Source: Liolophura sinensis (lineage: Eukaryota; Mollusca; Polyplacophora; Chitonida; Chitonidae). Taken from it: a stretch of 64,000 nucleotides of DNA. The stretch is from NCBI RefSeq assembly GCF_032854445.1, contig NW_027018043.1, forward strand, positions 1 through 64,000, written 5' to 3'. Positions 24,695 through 38,437 of the stretch are shown piece after piece. A program made the translations under genes and the position numbers. Position 1 is the stretch's first letter. Each line of letters opens with the position of its first letter. The notes below the pieces were generated by a model, which had not been told where the DNA came from, did not search any database, and saw only the letters and a list, made by a program, of their open reading frames with translations.

Positions 24695-27600
24695 CAAGAC
24701 AATCTCAATGTCTTTATCTACGTGTAGAAAAACCACACCATTTGTACATAAAAAACACAATGTACTAGATACAGTCTGCTGTAAAAAGTACAACTGATCA
24801 CTCACCCACATCAATAAGGTGCCAAAAGATGCGGAATTGGCCCAGGCATCGGCAGCTGTTTAAAAAAGTGGAATTTTCCCTGGTTTCCATAGAGTAAGAC
24901 TGTTGCTGGGCACGTGACCATGACATCAATGATCATTCAATTGTGGCTACAGCCAAAAGTATTAGTCGGAGAGCAACGCGGTTTGCACCATTCGATTTCC
25001 CGTCACAAAATACGTCGGATTAGTCTCCTACCAGCAGCACTGGAACAGTTTTTCCACTTTTGCATTTTTGCGTGGTCTTTTTGTTAATTGAAATCGGCTA
25101 TACTGTACTATGTACAATCGCGACTGGTCGTTACTATATTCAACTTTTAACTATAAGTTATGTGCCCTTCGGTAGCCCAGAAGACGTCAAATCTTTGGGC
25201 TAAGCCCATTTAACTCACCCAGCAATTGTCTTACTTCTAAGCCCAAGACAATCTCAATGTCTTTATCTACGTGTAGAAAAACCACACCATTTGTACATAA
25301 AAAACACAAAGTACTAGATACAGTCTGCTGTAAAAAGTACAATTGAACACTGACCCACATCAATAAGGTGCAAAAAGATGCGGAATTGGGCCAGGCATCG
25401 GCAGCTGTTAAAAAATTGCATATTTCCCTGGTTTCCATGGGGTAAGAGCCGTTGCTGGGCACGTGACTATGATATCAATGATCATTCAATTGTGGCTACA
25501 GCCAAAAGTAATGGTCGGAGAGCAACGCGGTTTTCACTATTCGATTTCTCGTCACAAAATACGTCGGATTAGCCTCCTACCGGCAGCACTGGAACAGTTT
25601 TTCCACTTTTGCATTTTTGCCTGGTCATTTTGTTAATTTGAAATCGGATACACTGTACTATGTACAATCGCGACTGGTCATTACTATATTCAACTTTTGA
25701 CTATAAGTTATGTGCCCTTCGGTAGCCCAGAAGACGTCAAATCTTTGGGCTAAGCCCATTTAAGTCACTCAGCAATTGTCTTACTTCTAAGTCCAAGACA
25801 ATCTCAATGTCTTTATCTACGTGTAGAAAAACCACACCATTTGTACTAAAAAAAAACAAAGGTACTAGATACAGTCTGCTGTCAAAAGTACAACTGATCA
25901 CTGACCCACATCAATAAGGTTCTAAAAGATGCGGAATTGGCCCAGGCATCGGCAGCTGTTTAAAAAATTGCAAATTTCCCTGGTTTCCATGGAGTAAGAG
26001 CCGTTGTTGGGCACGTGACTATGACATCAATGATCATTCAATTGTCGCTACAGCCAAAAGTATTAGTCGGAGAGCAACGCGGTTTGCACCATTCGATTTC
26101 TCGTTACAAAATACGTCGGATTAGCCTCTTACCAGCAGCACTGAAACAGTTTTTCCACTTTTGCATTTTTGCCTGGTCTTTTTGTTAATTGAATTCGGCT
26201 ACACTGTACTATGTACCATCGCGACTGGTCATTACTATATTCAACTTTTGACTATAAGTTATGTGCCCTTCGGTAGTCCAGAATACGTCAAATATTTGGG
26301 GTAAACCCATTTAACTCACTCAGCAATTGTCTTACTTCTAAGTCCAAGACAATCTCAATGTCTTTATCTACGTGTAGAAAAACCACACCATTTGTACATA
26401 AAAAACACAATGTACTAGATACAGTCTGCTGTAAAAAGTACAACTGATCACTCACCCACATCAATAAGGTGCCAAAAGATGCGGAATTGGCCCAGGCATC
26501 GGCAGCTGTTTAAAAAAGTGGAAATTTCCCTGGTTTCCATAGAGTAAGACTGTTGCTGGGCACGTGACCATGACATCAATGATCATTCAATTGTCGCTAC
26601 AGCCAAAAGTATTGGTCGGAGAGCAACGCGGTTTGCACCATTCGATTTCCCGTCACAAAATACGTCGGATTAGTCTCCTACCAGCAGCACTGGAACAGTT
26701 TTTCCACTTTTGCATTTTTGCGTGGTCTTTTTGTTAATTGAAATCGGCTATACTGTACTATGTACAATCGCGACTGGTCGTTACTATATTCAAGTTTTAA
26801 CTATAAGTTATGTGCCCTTCGGTAGCCCAGAAGACGTCAAATCTTTGGGCTAAGCCCATTTAACTCACCCAGCAATTGTCTTACTTCTAAGCCCAAGACA
26901 ATCTCAATGTCTTTATCTACGTGTAGAAAAACCACACCATTTGTACATAAAAAACACAAAGTACTAGATACAGTCTGCTGTAAAAAGTACAATTGAACAC
27001 TGACCCACATCAATAAGGTGCAAAAAGATGCGGAATTGGGCCAGGCATCGGCAGCTGTTAAAAAATTGCATATTTCCCTGGTTTCCATGGGGTAAGAGCC
27101 GTTGCTGGGCACGTGACTATGATATCAATGATCATTCAATTGTGGCTACAGCCAAAAGTAATGGTCGGAGAGCAACGCGGTTTTCACTATTCGATTTCTC
27201 GTCACAAAATACGTCGGATTAGCCTCCTACCGGCAGCACTGGAACAGTTTTTCCACTTTTGCATTTTTGCGTGGTCTTTTTGTTAATTTGAAATCGGATA
27301 CACTGTACTATGTACAATCGCGACTGGTCATTACTATATTCAACTTTTGACTATAAGTTATGTGCCCTTCGGTAGCCCAGAAGACGTCAAATCTTTGGGC
27401 TAAGCCCATTTAAGTCACTCAGCAATTGTCTTACTTCTAAGTCCAAGACAATCTCAATGTCTTTATCTACGTGTAGAAAAACCACATCATTTGTACTAAA
27501 AAAAAACAAAGGTACTTGATACAGTCTGCTGTCAAAAGTACAACTGATCACTGACCCACATCAATAAGGTTCTAAAAGATGCGGAATTGGCCCAGGCATC

Positions 27601-27994
27601 GGCAGCTGTTTAAAAAATTGCAAATTTCCCTGGTTTCCATGGAGTAAGAGCCGTTGTTGGGCACGTGACTATGACATCAATGATCATTCAATTGTGGCTA
27701 CAGCCAAAAGTATTAGTCTAAGAGCAACGCGGTTTGCACCATTCGATTTCTCGTTACAAAATACGTCGGATTAGCCTCTTACCAGCAGCACTGAAACAGT
27801 TTTTCCACTTTTGCATTTTTGCCTGGTCTTTTTGTTAATTGAATTCGGCTACACTGTACTATGTACCATCGCGACTGGTCATTACTATATTCAACTTTTG
27901 ACTATAAGTTATGTGCCCTTCGGTAGCCCAGAATACGTCAAATATTTGGGGTAAACCCATTTAACTCACTCAGCAATTGTCTTACTTCTAAGTC
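24695..27994 (+). repeat. Nested trimer duplication in block A (2 x 1,650 bp)
   Basis: Monomers 24695, 25244 and 25794 are repeated as 26345, 26894 and 27444. Shared marks are ATCACTCACCC with TCCATAGAGTAAGACTG in the first, CTAAGCCCAAGACA with CCATGGGGTAAG and TTTTCACTATTCG in the second, and GTACTAAAAAAAAAC with GTCAAAAGTAC in the third. A few bases differ, such as TGGAATTTTCCC (24870) against TGGAAATTTCCC (26520), and GCCTGGTCATTT against GCGTGGTCTTTT. The same pair of trimers appears in blocks B and C. Confidence 0.88.
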
Positions 27995-30900
27995 CAAGAC
28001 AATCTCAATGTCTTTATCTACGTGTAGAAAAACCACACCATTTGTACATAAAAAACACAAGGTACTAGATACAGTCTGCTGTAAAAAGTACAACTGATCA
28101 CTGACCCACATCAATAAGGTTCTAAAAGATGCGGAATTGGCCCAGGCATCGGCAGCTGTTTAAAAAATTGCAAATTTCCCTGGTTTCCATGGAGTAAGAG
28201 CCGTTGCTGGGCACGTGACTATGACATCAATGATCATTCAATTGTCGCTACAGCCAAAAGTATTGGACGGAGAGCAACGCGGTTTGCTCCTTTCGATTTC
28301 TCGTCGCAAAATACGTCGGATTAGCCTCTTACCAGCAGCACTGGAACAGTTTTTCCACTTTTGCATTTTTGCCTGGTTTTTTTGTTAATTGAAATCGGAT
28401 ACACTGTACTATGTACCATCGCGACTGGTCATTACTATATTCAACTTTTAACTATACGTTATGTGCCCTTCGGTAGCCCAGAAGACGTCAAATCTTTGGG
28501 CTAAGCCCATTTAAGTCACCCAGCACTTGTCTTACTTCTAAGTCCAAGACAATCTCAATGTCTTTATCTACGTGTAGAAAAAGCACACCATTTGTACATA
28601 AAAAACACAAGGTACTAGATACAGTCGGCTGTAAAAAGTACACTTAAACACTGACCCACATAAATAAGGTTCTTAATCATGCGGATATGGCCCAGGCATC
28701 GGCAGCTGTTGAAAAAATTGCAAATTTCCTTGGTTTCCATGGAGTAAAAGCCGTTGCTTTGCACGTGATGTTGTCATCAATGATCATTCAATTGTGGCTA
28801 CAGCCAAAAGTATTGGTCGGAGAGCAATGCGGTTTGCACCATTCGATTTTTCGTCACAAAATACGTCAGATTAGCCTCTTACCAGCAGCACTGGAACAGT
28901 TTTTCCACTTTTGCATTTTTGCGTGGTTTTTTTGTTAATTTGAAATCGGATACACTGTACTATGTACAATCGCGACTGGTCATTACTATATTCAACTTTT
29001 GACTATAAGTTATGTGCCCTTCGGTAGCCCAGAAGACGTCAAATCTTTGGGCTAAGCCCATTTAGGTCACTCAGCAATTGTCTTACTTCTAAGTCCAAGA
29101 CAATCTCAATGTCTTTATCTACGTGTAGAAAAACCACACCATTTGTACTAAAAAAAAAACAAAGGTACTTGATACAGTCTGCTGTCAAAAGTACAACTGA
29201 TCACTGACCCACATCAATAAGGTGCAAAAAGATGCGGAATTGGCCCAGGCATCGGCAGCTGTTTAAAAAATTGCAAATTTCCCTGGTTTCCATGGAGTAA
29301 GAGCCGTTGCTGGGCACGTGACTATGACATCAATGATCATTCAATTGTCGCTATAGCCAAAAGTATTGGTCGGAGAGCAACGCGGTTTTCCCCATTCGAT
29401 TTCTCGTCACAAAATACGTCGGATTAGCCTCTTACCAGCAGCACTGGAACAGTTTTTCCACTTTTGCATTTTTGCCTGGTCTTTTGTTGAAATCGACTAC
29501 AATGTACTATGTACCATCGCCACTGGTCATTACTATATTCAAGTTTTGACTATAAGTTATGTGCCCTTCGGTAGCCCAGAAGACGTCAAATCTTTGGGCT
29601 AAGCCCATTTAACTCACTCAGCAATTGTCTTACTTCTAAGTCCAAGACAATCTCAATGTCTTTATCTACGTGTAGAAAAACCACACCATTCGTACATAAA
29701 AAACACAATGTACTAGATACAGTCTGCTGTAAAAAGTACAACTGATCACTGAACCACATCTATAAGGTTCTAATAGATGCGGAATTGGGCCAGGCATCGG
29801 CAGCTGTCAAAAAATTGCATATTTCCCTGGTTTCCATGGAGTAAGAGCCGTTGCTGGGCACGTGACTACGACATCAATGATCATTCAATTGTCGCTACAG
29901 CCAAAAGTATCGGTCGGAGAGCAACGCGGTTTGCACCATTCGATTTCTCGTCACAAAATACGTCGGATTAGTCTCCTACCAGCAGCACTGGAACAGTTTT
30001 TCCACTTTTGCATTTTTGCCTGGTCTTTTTGTTAATTGAAATCGGCTACACTGTACTATGTACCATCTCGACTGGTCATTACTATATTCAAGTTTTGACT
30101 ATAAGTTATGTGCCCTTCTGTAGCTCAAAAGACGTCAAATCTTTGGGCTAAGCCCATTTAACTCACTCAGCATTTGTCTTACTTCTAAGTCCAAGACAAT
30201 CTCAATGTCTTTATCTACGTGTAGAAAAACCACACCATTTGTACATAAAAAACACAAAGAACTAGATACAGTCTGCTGTAAAAAGTACAATTGAACACTG
30301 ACCCACATCAATAAGGTGCAAAAAGATGCGGATTTGGGCCAGGCATCGGCAGCTGTTAGAAAATTGCAAATTTCCCTGGTTTCCATGGAGTAAAAGCCGT
30401 TGCTGGGCACGTGACTATGACATCAATGATCATTCAATTGTCGCTACAGCCAAAAGTATTGGTCGGAGAGCAACGCGGTTTGCACCATTCGATTTCTCGT
30501 TACAAAATACGTCGGATTAGCCTCTTACCAGCAGCACTGGAACAGTTTTTCCACTTTTGCATTTTTGCCTGGTCTTTTTGTTAATTGAAATCGGCTACAC
30601 TGTACTATGTACCATCTCAACTGGTCATTACTATATTCAAGTTTTGACTATAAGTTATGTGCCCTTCTGTAGCTCAGAAGACGTCAAATCTTTGAGCTAA
30701 GCCCATTTAACTCATCCAGCATTTGTCTTACTTCTAAGTCCAAGACAATCTCAATGTCTTTATCTACGTGTAGAAAAACCACACCATTTGTACATAAAAA
30801 AAAGAGGTACTAGATACAGTCTGCTGTAAAAAGTACAACTGATCACTGACCCACACCAATAAGGTTCTAAAAGATGCGGAATTGGCCCAGGCATCGGCAG

Positions 30901-33490
30901 CTGTTTAAAAAATTGCAAATTTCCCTGGTTTCCATGGAGTAAGAGCTGTTGCTGGGCACGTGACTATAATATCAATGATCATTCAATTGTCGCTACAGCC
31001 AAAAGTATTGGTCGGAGAGCAACGCGGTTTGCACCATTCGATTTCTCGTCAAAAAATACGTCGGATTAGCCTCTTACCAGCAGCACTGGAACAGTTTTTC
31101 CACTTTTGCATTTTTGCCTGGTCTTTTTGTTAATTGAAATCGGCTAAAGTGTACTATGTACCATCGCGACTGGTCATTACTATATTCAAGTTTTGACTAT
31201 AAGTTATATGCCCTTCGGTAGCCCAGAAGACGTCAAATCTTTGGGCTAATCCCATTTAACTCACTCAGCAATTGTCTTACTTCTAAGTCCAAGACAATCT
31301 CAATGTCTTTATCTACGTGTAGAAAAACCACACCATTTGTACATAAAAAACACAATGTACTAGATACAGTCTGCTGTAAAAAGTACACTTCAACACTGAC
31401 CCACATCTATAAGGTTCTAATAGATGCGGAATTGGCCAAGGCATCGGCAGCTGTTTAAAAAATTGCATTTTTCCCTGGTTTCCATGGAGTAAGAGCCGTT
31501 GCTGGGCACGTGACTATGACATCAATGATCATTCAATTGTCGATACAGCCAAAACTAAGGGTCGGAGAGCAACGCGGTTTGCACCATTCGATTTCTCGTC
31601 ACAAAATACGTCGGATTAGTCTCCTACCAGCAGCACTGGAACAGTTTTTCCACTTTTTCATTTTTGCCTGGTCTTTTTGTTAATTGAAATCGGCTACAAT
31701 GTACTATGTACAATCGCGACTGGTCATTACTATCTTCAACTTTTGACTATAAGTTATATGCCCTTCGGTAGCCCAGAGGACGTCAAATCTTTGGCCTAAG
31801 CCCATTTAACACACTCAGCAGTTGTCTTACGTCTAAGTCCAAGACAATCTCAATGTCTTTATCTACGTGTAGAAAAACCACACCATTTGTACATAAAAAA
31901 CACAAGGTACTAGATACAGTCTGCTGTAAAAAGTACAACTGATCACTGACCCACATCAATAAGGTTCTAAAAGATGCGGAATTGGCCCAGGCATCGGCAG
32001 CTGTTGAAAAAATTGCAAATTTCCCTGGTTTCCATGGAGTAAAAGCCGTTGCTTTGCACGTGATGTTGTCATCAATGATCATTCAGTTGTGGCTACAGCC
32101 AAAAGTATTGGTCGGAGAGCAATGCGGTTTGCAGCATTCGATTTTTCGTCACAAAATACGTCAGATTAGCCTCTTACCAGCAGCACTGGAACAGTTTTTC
32201 CACTTTTGCATTTTTGCCTGGTCTTTTTGTTAATTAAAATCGGATACACTGTACTGTGCACAATCGCGACTGGTCATTACTATATTCAACTTTTAAATAT
32301 ACGTTATGTGCCCTTCGGTAGCCCAGAAGACGTCAAATCTTTGGGCTAAGCCCATTTAACTCACTCAGCAATTGTCTTACTTCTAAGTCCAAGACAATCT
32401 CAATGTCTTTATCTACGTGTAGAAAAACCACACCATTTGTACATAAAAAACACAATGTACTAGATACAGTCTGCTGTAAAAAGTACAACTGATCACTCAC
32501 CCACATCAGTAAGGTGCAAAAAGATGCGGAATTGGCCCAGGCATCGGCAGCTGTTTAAAAAATTGCAAATTTCCCTGGTTTCCATGGAGTAAGAGCTGTT
32601 GCTGGGCACGTGACCATGACATCAATGATCATTCAATTGTCGCTACAGCCAAAAGTATTGGTCGGAGAGCAACGCGGTTTGCACTATTCGATTTCTGGTC
32701 ACAAAATACGTCGGATTAGTCTCCTACCAGCAGCACTGGAACAGTTTTTCCACTTTTGCATTTTTGCCTGGTCTCTTTGTTAATTGAAATAGCCTACACT
32801 CTACTATGTACCATCGCGACTGGTCATTACTATATTCAACTTTTAACTATAAGTTATGTGCCCTTCGGTAGCCCAGAAGACGTCAAATCTTTGGGCTAAG
32901 CCCATTTAACTCACCCAGCAATTGTCTTACTTCTACGTCCAAGACAATCTCAATGTCTTTATCTACGTGTAGAAAAACCACACCATTTGTACATAAAAAA
33001 CACAAAGTACTAGATACAGTCTGCTGTAAAAAGTACAATTGAACACTGACCCACATCAATAAGGTGCAAAAAAGATGCGGAATTGGGCCAGGCATCGGCA
33101 GCTGTTAAAAAATTGCAAATTTCCCTGGTTTCCATGGGGTAAGAGCCGTTGCTGGGCACGTGACTATGATATCAATGATCATTCAATTGTGGCTACAGCC
33201 AAAAGTAATGGTCGGAGAGCAACGCGGTTTGCACTATTCGATTTCTCGTCACAAAATACGTCGGATTAGCCTCCTACCAGCAGCACTGGAACAGTTTTTC
33301 CACTTTTGCATTTTTGCCTGGTCTTTTTGTTAATTTGAAATCGGATACACTGTACTATGTACAATCGCGACTGGTCATTACTATATTGAACTTTTGACTA
33401 TAAGTTGTGTGCCCTATGGTAGCCCAGAAGACGTCAAATCTTTGGGCTAAGCCCATTTAAGTCACCCAGCAATTGTCTTACTTCTAAGTC

Positions 33491-34588
33491 CAAGACAATC
33501 TCAATGTCTTTATCTACGTGTAGAAAAACCACACCATTTGTACATAAAAAACACAAAGTACTAGATACAGTCTGCTGTAAAAAGTACAATTGAACACTGA
33601 CCCACATCAATAAGGTGCCAAAAGATACGGAATTGGGCCAGGCATCGGCAGCTGTTTAAAAAATTGCAAATTTCAATGGTTTCCATGAAGTAAGAACCGT
33701 TGCTAAGCACGTGATTTGTCATCAATGATCATTCAATCGTCGCTACAGCCAAAAGTATCGGTCGGAGAGCAACGCGGTTTGCACCATTCGATTTCTCGTC
33801 AAAAAATACTTCGGATTAGTCTCTTACCAGCAGCACTGGAACAGTTTTTCCACTTTTGCATTTTTGCCTGGTCATTTTGTTAATTGAAATCGGCTACACT
33901 GTACTATGTACCATCGCGACTGGTCATTACTATATTCAACTTTTGACTATAAGTTATGTGCCCTTCGGTAGCCCAGAAGACGTCAAATCTTTGGGCTAAG
34001 CCCATTTAAGTCACCCAGCAATTGTCTTACTTCTAAGTCCAAGACAATCTCAATGTCTTTATCTACGTGTAGAAAAACCACACCATTTGTACATAAAAAA
34101 CACAAAGTACTAGATACAGTCCGCTGTAAAAAGTACAATTGAACACTGACCCACATCAATAAGGTGCCAAAAGATACGGAATTGGGCCAGGCATCGGCAG
34201 CTGTTTAAAAAATTGCAAATTTCAATGGTTTCCATGAAGTAAGAACCGTTGCTAAGCACGTGATTTGTCATCAATGATCATTCAATCGTCGCTACAGCCA
34301 AAAGTATCGGTCGGAGAGCAACGCGGTTTGCACCATTCGATTTCTCGTCAAAAAATACTTCGGATTAGTCTCTTACCAGCAGCACTGGAACAGTTTTTCC
34401 ACTTTTGCATTTTTGCCTGGTCATTTTGTTAATTGAAATCGGCTACACTGTACTATGTACCATCGCGACTGGTCATTACTATATTCAACTTTTGACTATA
34501 AGTTATGTGCCCTTCGGTAGCCCAGAAGACGTCAAATCTTTGGGCTAAGCCCATTTAAGTCACCCAGCAATTGTCTTACTTCTAAGTC
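33491..34588 (+). repeat. Adjacent near-identical monomers in block A
   Basis: Two consecutive 549-bp monomers share a set of rare marks: AAGATACGGAATTGG, TTCAATGGTTTCCATGAAG, AAGAACCGTTGCTAAGC, AATACTTCGG and GGTCATTTTG. The differences I see are near the start of the switch segment (CAGTCTGCTG in the first, CAGTCCGCTG in the second). This looks like a recent single-monomer duplication. A related single monomer lies at 22496. Confidence 0.85.
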
Positions 34589-37500
34589 CAAGACAATCTC
34601 AATGTCTTTATCTACGTGTAGAAAAACCACACCATTTGTACATAAAAAACACAAGGTACTAGATACAGTCTGCTGTAAAAAGTACAACTGATCACTGACC
34701 CACATCAATAAGGTTCTAAAAGATGCGAAATTGGCCCAGGCATCGGCAGCTGTTTAAAAAATTGCAAATTTCCTTGGTTTCCATGGAGTAAGAGCCGTTG
34801 CTGGGCACGTGATGTTGTCATCAATGATCATTCAATTGTAGCTACAGCCAAAAGTATTGGTCGGAGAGCAACGCCGTTTGCACCATTCGATTTCCCGTCA
34901 AAAAATAGGTCGGATTAGTCTCTTACCAGCAGCACTGGAACAGTTTTTCCACTTTTGCATTTTTGCCTGGTCTTTTTGTTAATTGAAATCGGCTACACTG
35001 TACTATGTACCATCGCGACTGGTCATTACTATATTCAAATTTTGACTATAAGTTATGTGCCCTTCTGTAGCCCAGAAGACGTCAAATCTTTGGGTTAAGC
35101 TCATTTAACTCATCCAGCATTTGTCTTACTTCTAAGTCGAAGACAATCTCAATGTCTTTATCTACGTGTAGAAAAACCACACCATTTGTACATAAAAAAC
35201 ACAAAGTACTAGATACAGTCTGCTGTAAAAAGTATAATTGAACACTGACCCACATCAATAAGGTGCCAAAAGATGCGGAATTGGGCCAGGCATCGGCAGC
35301 TGTTTAAAAAATGGCAAATTTCCCTGGTTTCCATGGAGTAAGAGCCGTTGCTGGGCACGTGATTTTGTCATCAATGATCATTCAATTGTCGCTACAGCCA
35401 AAACTAATGGTCGGAGAGCAACGCGGTTTGCACCATTCGATTTCTCGTCACAAAATACGTCGGATTAGCCTCTTACCAGCAGCACTGGAACAGTTTTTCC
35501 ACTTTTGCATTTTTGCCTGGTCTTTTTGTTAATTTAAATCGGCTACACTGTACTATGTACCATCGCGACTGGTCATTACTATATTCAAGTTTTGAATATA
35601 AGTTTTGTGCCCTATAGTAGCCCAGAAGACGTCAAATCTTTGGCCTAAGCCCTTTTAACTCATCCACCAATTGTCTTACTTCCAAGTCCAAGACAATCTC
35701 AATGTCTTTATCTACGTGTAGAAAAACCACAGCATTTGTACATAAAAAACACAAAGTACTAGATACAGTCTGCTGTAAAAAGTACAATTGAACACTGACC
35801 CACATCAATAAGGTGCCAAAAGATGCGGAATTGGGACAGGCATCGGCAGCTGTTTAAAAATTGGCAAATGTCAATGGTTTCCATGGAGTAAGAGCCGTTA
35901 CTGGGCACGTGATTTGTCATCAATGATCATTCAATCGTCGCTACAGCCAAAAGTATTGGTCGGAGAGCAACGCGGTTTGCACCATTCGATTTCTCGTCAA
36001 AGAATACGTCGCATTAGCCTCTTACCAGCAGCACTGGAACAGGTTTTCCACTTTTGCATTTTTGCCTGGTCTTTTTGTTAATTGAAATCGGCTACACTGT
36101 ACTATGTACCATCGCGACTGGTCATTACTATATTCAAATTTTGACCATAAGTTATGTGCCCTTCGGTAGCCCAGAAGACGTCAAATCTTTGGGTTAAGCC
36201 CATTTAACTCACCCAGCAATTGTCTTACTTCTAAGTCGAAGACAATCTCAATGTCTTTATCTACGTGTAGAAAAACCACACCATTTGTACATAAAAAACA
36301 CAAAGTACTAGATATAGTCTGCTGTAAAAAGTACAATTGAACACTGACCCACATCAGTAAGGTGCCAAAAGATGCGGAATTGGGCCAGGCATCGGCAGCT
36401 GTTTAAAAAATTGCAAATTTCCCTGGTTTCCATGGAGTAAGAACCGTTGCTAGGCACGTGATTTTGTCATCAATGATCATTCAATTGTCGCTACAGCCAA
36501 AAGTATTGGTCGGAGAGCAACGCGGTTTACACCATTCGATTTCTCGTGACAAAAGACGTCGGATTAGCCTCTTACCAGCAGCACTGGAACAGTTTTTCCA
36601 CTTTTGCATTTTTGCCTGGTCTTTTTGTTAATTGAAATCGGCTACACTGTACTATGTACCATCGCGACTGGTCATTACTATTTTAAACTTTTGACTATAA
36701 ATTATGTGCCCTTTGGTAGCCCAGAAGACGTCAAATCTTTGGGCTAAGCCCATTTAACTCTTCCACCAATTGTCTTACTTCTAAGTCCAAGACAATCTCA
36801 ATGTCTTTATCTACGTGTAGAAAAACCACACCATTTGTACATAAAAAACACAAAGTACTAGATACAGTCTGCTGTAAAAAGTACAATTGAACACTGACCC
36901 ACGTCAATAAGGTGCCAAAAGATGCGGAATTGGGCCAGGCATCGGCAGCTGTTTAAAAAATTGCAAATTTCCCTGGTTTCCATGGAGTAAGAGCCGTTGC
37001 TAGGCGCGTGATTTTGTCATCAATGATCATTCAATTGTCGCTACAGCCAAAAGTATTGGTCAGAGAGCAACGCGGTTTGCCCCATTCGATTTCTCGTCAC
37101 AAAAGACGTCGGATTAGCCTCATACCAGCAGCACTGGAACAGTTTTTCCACTTTTGCATTTTTGCCTGGTCTTTTTGTTAATTTAAATCGGCTACACTGT
37201 ACTATGTACCATCGCGACTTTTTATTACTATATTTAACTTTTGAATATAAGTTATGTGCCCTATGGTAGCCCAGAAGACGTCAAATCTTTGGGCTAAGCC
37301 CATTTAAGTCACCCAGCAATTGTCTTACTTCTAAGTCCAAGACAATCTCAATGTCTTTATCTACGTGTAGAAAAACCACACCATTTGTACATAAAAAACA
37401 CAAAGTACTAGATACAGTCTGCTGTAAAAAGTACAATTGAACACTGACCCACATCAATAAGGTGCCAAAAGATGCGGAATTGGCCCAGGCATCGGCAGCT

Positions 37501-37887
37501 GATTAAAAAATTGCAAATTTCCCTGGTTTCCATGAAATAAGAGCCGTTGCTAGGCACGTGATTTTGTCATCAATGATCATTCAATTGTGGCTACAGCCAA
37601 AAGTATTGGTCGGAGAGCAACGCGGTTTGCACCATTCGATTTCTCGTCACAAAATACGTCGGATTAGCCTCATACCAGCAGCACTGGAACAGTTTTTCTA
37701 CTTTTGCATTTTTGCCTGGTCCCTTTGTTAATTGAAATCGGCTACACTGTACTATGTACCATCGCGACTGGTCGTTACTATATTCAACTTTTAACTATAA
37801 GTTATGTGCCCTTCGGTAGCCCAGAAGACGTCAAATCTTTGGGCTAAGCCCATTTAAGTCACCCAGCAATTGTCTTACCTCCAAGTC

Positions 37888-38437
37888 CAAGACATTCTCA
37901 ATGTCTTTATCTACGTGTAGAAAAACCACACCATTTGTACATAAAAAACACAAGTTACTAGATACAGTCTGCTGTAAAAAGTACAACTGATCACTGAACC
38001 ACATCAATAAGGTTCTAAAAGATGCGGAATTGGCCCAGGCATCGGCAGCTGTTTAAAAAATTGCAAATTTCATTGGTTTCCATGGAGTAAGAGCCGTTGC
38101 TGGGCACGTGACTATGACATCAATGATCATTCAATTGTCGCTACAGCCAAAAGTATTGGACGGAGAGCAACGCCGTTTACCCCATTCGATTTCTCGTCAC
38201 AAAATACGTCGGATTAGCCTGTTACCAGCAGCACTGGAACAGTTTTTCCACTTTTGCATTTTTGCCTGGTCTTTTTATTAATTTAAATCGGCTACACTGT
38301 ACTATGTACCATCGCGACTGGTCATTACTATATTCAAGTTTTGAATATAAGTTATGTGCCCTATGGTAGCCCAGAAGACGTCAAATCTTTGGGCTAAGCC
38401 CATTTAAGTCACCCAGCAATTGTCTTACTTCTAAGTC
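37888..38437 (+). repeat. Hybrid junction monomer between blocks A and B
   Basis: The left part (to about 38225) matches the monomer at 55471, including CCGTTTACCCC and AGCCTGTTACC. The right part (from about 38248) matches the tail of the monomer at 20305, including the rare TCTTTTTATTAATTTAAATC and GTTTTGAATATAAG. The switch is confined to 38226-38247, inside the conserved CCAGCAGCACTGGAACAG stretch. This is the signature of recombination between two misaligned monomers. Confidence 0.85.

Larger units (their letters stand above)
20643..38225 (+). repeat. Higher-order repeat block A (32 monomers, 17,583 bp)
   Basis: The segment repeats with an exact shift of 17,583 bp as block B. All landmark positions I compared keep this shift, so there is no net indel between the copies. 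In the stretches compared base by base I found one substitution (C at 36012, G at 53595). The unit spans 32 monomers averaging 549.5 bp. Rare marks shared by both copies include AATCTCTACGTGATAG (about 21413 and 38996), GGCTCAGCCC (about 21899 and 39482) and the 10-A run near 29150 and 46733. Ends are set by the last mismatches with non-homologous neighbours and are good to about 20 bp. Confidence 0.93.
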
